DNA of 46,597 bases from an uncultured Spirochaetota bacterium. Its GTDB lineage: Bacteria > Spirochaetota > Spirochaetia > Treponematales > Treponemataceae. The notes under the pieces were generated by a model, which saw only the letters and a program-made list of their open reading frames with translations, searched no databases and was not told the origin of the DNA. Shown piece by piece: positions 43,209-46,597 of this stretch. A program made the position numbers and the translations under genes. Within the stretch, counting starts at the first letter, position 1; each line of letters opens with the position of its first letter. Location: contig CALXMF010000016.1 of the NCBI GenBank assembly GCA_944389415.1, positions 1-46,597 of the forward strand. Direction: 5' to 3'.

Positions 43209-44105
43209 CTAATATGATACATCATCACTGCGTGATATCCTAAGCTGGATAATCGTCAGAATTAGCATACATAAGAAAAGAAGGACACTCATTACACTGG
43301 CACGACCTACATTGTATTCACGCATCGCTGTATTATATACATTTAGCGTAATAACATTTATTGGTGCCTTCGGAGAACCTGCCTGTGTAAATAAATACTG
43401 AGTTGAAAAAGTTTTAAGACACTGTAACATAGCCATAATAGATACAAGCGCAGTTGTAGGCTTTAGTAAAGGAAGAGTAATTCTAAAAAATACTTGTCCC
43501 CGGCTTCCGCCATCTATTGTTGCAGCTTCATATATACCATGGGGAATTTTACCTAATCCTGTAATAAACAATACGGTAAAGTATCCTATATACTTCCAGA
43601 AATACACAATCATTGTAGAAATTTGAAGCATAACACCATTACTTAGCCAGTGAAAATCCTGCCCTGAAGTACCAGAAATAAAATTAGCAAACTGATTTGC
43701 TAATCCTCTTGGCTCAAAAATCATTTTCCAAATTAACGCAGCAACAACAGATGATAGTACTGCTGGAGAATAATAGATAAGTTGAAAAATTCGGGACCCT
43801 TTTGGCCTCAGCGTCAAAAAAGTTGCTAGAATCAAACTGAAAACAACAAGAGGAATGAATGTTCCCAGTGTAAATACCAGTGTTGCCCGAACAGAGTTCC
43901 AAAAATCATGAGAAGTAAAAATACGGATATAATTATCAATGCCAACCCAAACAGGAGGCGCAAGAGAAATCATACTTTTTTTGCAAAAACTAAGATATAC
44001 AGCATTAATGATTGGATAAAAAGAAAACACAGTAAAAAAGAGTAGCGCCGGAATCACAAAAATCCAGCCCCAACAGGCTATTTTTTTTTCAAGAGAATGG
44101 GCCAT
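43209..44105 (-). CDS. Sugar ABC transporter permease (MalF/UgpA type)
   Basis: This CUT1-family permease of 298 residues has six helices. The EAA-loop reads EAATIDGGSRGQVFFRITLPLL. NAVYLSFCKKSMISL and GIDNYIRIF near the N terminus are typical of MalF/UgpA members. AAAGGAGGC precedes the ATG. An intercistronic hairpin separates it from the binding-protein gene. No ATPase gene is in the operon, so a shared MsmK/UgpC-like ATPase is presumed. Confidence 0.93.
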   Translation of the reverse strand: MAHSLEKKIACWGWIFVIPALLFFTVFSFYPIINAVYLSFCKKSMISLAPPVWVGIDNYIRIFTSHDFWNSVRATLVFTLGTFIPLVVFSLILATFLTLRPKGSRIFQLIYYSPAVLSSVVAALIWKMIFEPRGLANQFANFISGTSGQDFHWLSNGVMLQISTMIVYFWKYIGYFTVLFITGLGKIPHGIYEAATIDGGSRGQVFFRITLPLLKPTTALVSIMAMLQCLKTFSTQYLFTQAGSPKAPINVITLNVYNTAMREYNVGRASVMSVLLFLCMLILTIIQLRISRSDDVSY

Positions 44106-44137
44106 ATTGTTTGCCTCCTTTTTTGACAGCAGAAAAT

Positions 44138-44162
44138 AGAGCTGTCCAAAGCGGACAGCTCT
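44138..44162 (-). terminator. Intercistronic hairpin (partial terminator or mRNA stabiliser)
   Basis: Perfect ten-base stem AGAGCTGTCC and GGACAGCTCT around a five-base loop, followed on the minus strand by ATTTTC. It lies between the binding-protein gene and the first permease. Such hairpins usually let the binding protein be made in excess over the membrane subunits. Confidence 0.75.
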
Positions 44163-44191
44163 TATCCCTGTATTTTTATATTTAAATATTT

Positions 44192-45520
44192 TTACATCTG
44201 GTTATCAATTAGCTCCTGAGCAGCAGTTTTCAGCTTTGCAACTGCATCTTCAGGGGTTGTATTACTCATCATAACATTCTCAATAGCTTCTTTGATGAGT
44301 TCATTGATCTGCCAACTCGCAGCTCCATAATAGACAGGATGAGCTCTTTCCAGATCAGCCATAAATACATCACTGTATGGCATACTCTTAAATAATTCAC
44401 TTTCAAGCAATTCTCGCCGCGGCTGAACAAGGGCCACTTCACGTAAATAGTCTTCTGCATGACTGAGCAAGAAATTGATAAATTTCCAAGCTTCTTTCTG
44501 TTCTTCCTCTGGGATTTGCGAATTTACCATATAATATTGGAAATAATAACAATTCGCGACATCCTTTCCACCTTCAAATACAGGATATGGAATAACCATC
44601 CAATCATCGCTATTATAGAACTCCTCATTTGCTGTTTTCATACGGGCTTCTTGATAGAGACCCGACAAATGCATAGCAATTTCATCACGATCATTATCAA
44701 ACTGTTTCCGCGCAGCAGTGTATGTTGGAGACCCCAGATTTTTTCCAACGGGGCCCCACTCTTTCATATAGGCAAGAGCTTTAATCCAAGCCTGCTCATT
44801 AACAATCGCCGTTTTACCATCATCAGAAACAACCTGTCCTCCAAGCTGTTCTACCATCGGAACCCAACTGATAAGGTAATCTCCATACCGGAAATCAAAT
44901 CCTCGGCGTACAACAATGTCACCATTACGTTTTACAATCTTCTCTGAAATAGACATCATTTCTTCCCATGTTTTAGGATAATCCTTTTCAGGATCTAAAC
45001 CTATTTCACGGAACATTTTTTTATTCAGATAAATACACCAATTATTAAGTTCCAGAGGAAGTCCATATATTTTACCTTTTGTCCCCAGAAGGCTGCCATC
45101 TGTATCTGTAACAGGATCAAGCATTTTATCTGCATACATAGCTTTTATTGCCGCTTCATCTTTTACCCCAAGCGCTTCCGGAGAAACAGGAGCACACAAC
45201 CCCTGCGCAAGCAGCGGATACGCTTTTTGTAACTCCATATTCCAAATAGAAGGTGCATTACGAGCAGCATACGCAGTTGGAATCAGATCTTGAATTTTTG
45301 TAGACGGATATACAGAATAACTAATTTTTACATGAGGATTCTGAGCCATGTACTCAGCAGCCCACCCTTCTTCAAGCCGCTGACGATTTACATCTTCATG
45401 AGTCCACATGACAAGTTCTATTGGTTTACCTGCAGAAGAATCTTTACTTCCACCTGCAAATACCGCTGCTGTTGATGCCAGCATACACGCTACTGCGACA
45501 ACACTAAGTATTTTTTTCAT
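44192..45520 (-). CDS. Sugar-binding protein of a CUT1 ABC transporter
   Basis: This 442-residue extracellular solute-binding protein family 1 member has a signal peptide MKKILSVVAVACMLASTAAV then FAGGSKD, a form common in treponemes and without a lipobox cysteine. The mature start IELVMWTHEDVNRQRLE, then YGLPLELNNWCIYLNKKMF, YPKTWEEMMSI and WKFINFLLSHAEDY, are typical. AGGAGGC precedes the ATG. It is the first gene of the operon. The sugar cannot be told from sequence. Confidence 0.92.
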   Translation of the reverse strand: MKKILSVVAVACMLASTAAVFAGGSKDSSAGKPIELVMWTHEDVNRQRLEEGWAAEYMAQNPHVKISYSVYPSTKIQDLIPTAYAARNAPSIWNMELQKAYPLLAQGLCAPVSPEALGVKDEAAIKAMYADKMLDPVTDTDGSLLGTKGKIYGLPLELNNWCIYLNKKMFREIGLDPEKDYPKTWEEMMSISEKIVKRNGDIVVRRGFDFRYGDYLISWVPMVEQLGGQVVSDDGKTAIVNEQAWIKALAYMKEWGPVGKNLGSPTYTAARKQFDNDRDEIAMHLSGLYQEARMKTANEEFYNSDDWMVIPYPVFEGGKDVANCYYFQYYMVNSQIPEEEQKEAWKFINFLLSHAEDYLREVALVQPRRELLESELFKSMPYSDVFMADLERAHPVYYGAASWQINELIKEAIENVMMSNTTPEDAVAKLKTAAQELIDNQM

Positions 45521-45568
45521 ATCATGCCTCCTGATACTATACCTAGACAGTACCTTATATATAATGTA

Positions 45569-45577
45569 TATATAGCA
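45569..45577 (-). promoter_or_regulatory. Possible extended -10 promoter of the sugar transporter operon
   Basis: Minus-strand TGCTATATA in an AT-rich stretch; no good -35 at 17 bp (AAAACA). The predicted start near 45562 gives a leader of about 41 bases. A weak core promoter would fit activation by the YesN-type regulator. Confidence 0.3.
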
Positions 45578-45658
45578 TGAATCCTCTTCTGTGTTTTTGC
45601 AAGGTGATTATTCTGCAGTTTTGTTTAAAATTCTGACATTGTCAGGATAGCCTTCTAC

Positions 45659-45687
45659 TTGCTACATATCAGATGGAAATATACAAT
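45659..45687 (+). promoter_or_regulatory. Promoter placing +1 at the threonine aldolase start codon
   Basis: TTGCTA (45659-45664), 17-bp spacer, TACAAT (45682-45687). The predicted start at about 45694 is two bases before the ATG, with no ribosome binding site. Confidence 0.5.
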
Positions 45688-45695
45688 ATTATATT

Positions 45696-46553
45696 ATGAT
45701 ATATTTTGATAGTGACTATATGGAAGGTGCGCACCCGGCCATTATGCAGCGCCTTATGGAAACAAACATGGAACAGACAGAGGGATACGGGCTTGACTCG
45801 TATTGTGACCAAGCAAAAGAAACGATTAGAACCGCCTGCGGCTGCAACAATGCTGTTATACAGTTCGCAGTTGGAGGAACGCAGGCAAACGCTGCAGTAA
45901 TAGATGCCCTGCTCAAGGGCTGGCAGGGAGTTCTTTCTGCGACAACAGGCCACATCGCGGGATACGAAGCAGGTGCTGTTGAACACTGCGGGCACAAGAT
46001 TATTACACTGCCACATATAAACGGTAAATTATCGGCAGATACAGTGCGACAATATATCTCTGAGTACTATGCCGATGACAGCCATGAACATGCAGTTGAA
46101 CCAGGAGCTGTATATATCTCACATCCAACTGAATACGGAACACTATATACAGCAGCAGAACTAAAAGAACTCCACGAAATTTGTTTAGCATATCAGATAC
46201 CACTTTTCATTGATGGAGCCCGGCTTGGATATGCGCTTGCAGCTGACGGAACAGATGTTACATTACCCGTTCTAGCACAAAATTGCGACGTATTTTATAT
46301 TGGTGGAACAAAAGTGGGGGCTCTTTTTGGAGAAGCAATAGTATTTACCCGCCCTGAACTTGCCTCGCATTTCTTTTCAATTATAAAACAACATGGAGCA
46401 CTGCTTGCAAAAGGCCGTTTACTTGGGATTCAGTTTCAGACATTATTTACAAACAATTTATATCTCACAATCAGCAAACACGCAGTAACAATGGCGCAGA
46501 AATTAAAGAATGCATTTATCATTGATTGTGTCAAATTTAGTTCGCAATTTTGA
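45696..46553 (+). CDS. Low-specificity threonine aldolase-like protein, C-terminally truncated
   Basis: This PLP enzyme cleaves L-threonine or L-allo-threonine to glycine and acetaldehyde. Seen: FDSDYMEGAHPAIMQRL, QFAVGGTQANAAVI, TGHIAGYEAGAVEHCGHK, IDGARLGYAL, and the PLP lysine in FYIGGTKVGALFGEA. Family members have about 340 residues. This frame stops at 285, soon after KHAVTMAQKLKNAF, where the last 55 or so residues with the SPTNQ.FP strand should follow; DCVKFSSQF shows no match. The 44 bases left in the window do not restore it in another frame. It is probably a 3'-truncated gene or one interrupted by an insertion starting near 46520. Confidence 0.75.
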   Translation: MIYFDSDYMEGAHPAIMQRLMETNMEQTEGYGLDSYCDQAKETIRTACGCNNAVIQFAVGGTQANAAVIDALLKGWQGVLSATTGHIAGYEAGAVEHCGHKIITLPHINGKLSADTVRQYISEYYADDSHEHAVEPGAVYISHPTEYGTLYTAAELKELHEICLAYQIPLFIDGARLGYALAADGTDVTLPVLAQNCDVFYIGGTKVGALFGEAIVFTRPELASHFFSIIKQHGALLAKGRLLGIQFQTLFTNNLYLTISKHAVTMAQKLKNAFIIDCVKFSSQF

Positions 46554-46597
46554 TTCTGAAAAAAGCCACATATCCATCATGCTACGTTAAATAAAAT

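Noticed and set aside
44138-44162. Full terminator splitting the transporter operon
   Set aside because: The tail is only ATTTTC and the permease genes downstream have no visible promoter, so partial termination or mRNA stabilisation is more likely.
44459-44947. Plus-strand open frame of 162 codons
   Set aside because: Antisense shadow of the sugar-binding protein gene, which has full-length family support.

Overview
The window reads as a chromosomal segment of a host-associated or anaerobic spirochaete, most likely a Treponema. The pointers are a UPF0164-type outer-membrane protein beside a FlgD-Ig/OmpA repeat protein, an OmpL47-like surface protein, an Rnf complex encoded in the order CDGEAB, and a sugar-binding protein whose signal peptide ends in FAGG. 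There is no rRNA, tRNA, CRISPR array, phage or transposase gene. The genus is inferred from gene families; no database search was possible.

Layout. (1) 1-7.3 kb, minus strand: a tightly overlapping cobalamin nucleotide-loop operon, cobT-cobU-cobS-cobU-like-cobC-cbiB-cobD, directly behind a membrane diguanylate cyclase gene. The start of an unknown gene with its own promoter lies at the left edge. (2) 7.3-12.7 kb: an OmpL47-like exported protein (minus), then a GT-B-like protein, aroC and a D-Ala-D-Ala carboxypeptidase (plus). (3) 12.7-18.3 kb, minus: envelope genes, namely a frameshifted beta-barrel gene, a 1041-residue FlgD-Ig/OmpA protein and a UPF0164 barrel. (4) 18.3-24.2 kb, plus: rnfCDGEAB, preceded by a striking array of four 13-bp palindromes at exactly 22-bp spacing around an extended -10 promoter. 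RnfG carries two tandem FMN-binding domains. (5) 24.3-32.2 kb, plus: a chemoreceptor; then a translationally coupled trio of a PdxA-family dehydrogenase, an NTF2-like/PAS hybrid histidine kinase and a DUF763 protein; then a small coiled-coil membrane protein. (6) 32.2-38.5 kb: aroA (minus), a DEAD-box RNA helicase (plus), and purH-mraY (minus). (7) 38.6-45.5 kb: a YesM/YesN-type two-component system facing a CUT1 sugar ABC transporter operon that also encodes an FbpA-like lipoprotein, an arrangement resembling three-component sugar-phosphate sensing. (8) 45.7 kb to the end: a threonine aldolase gene that appears to lack its 3' end.

How the genes work together. The cob genes would build the aminopropanol arm and lower ligand from cobyric acid or cobinamide. 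Rnf would couple ferredoxin/NAD redox to an ion gradient. The 12.7-18.3 kb block supplies outer-membrane and periplasmic structural proteins. The 38.6-45.5 kb block looks like a sensing-plus-import cassette for one carbohydrate. No ABC ATPase gene is present, so a shared ATPase encoded elsewhere is likely. Several monocistronic or first genes have promoters that place the transcript start within two bases of the ATG and lack a Shine-Dalgarno sequence, suggesting recurrent leaderless transcripts.

Coding starts were moved inward from the longest open frame where a ribosome binding site, a four-base overlap or family alignment supported it.
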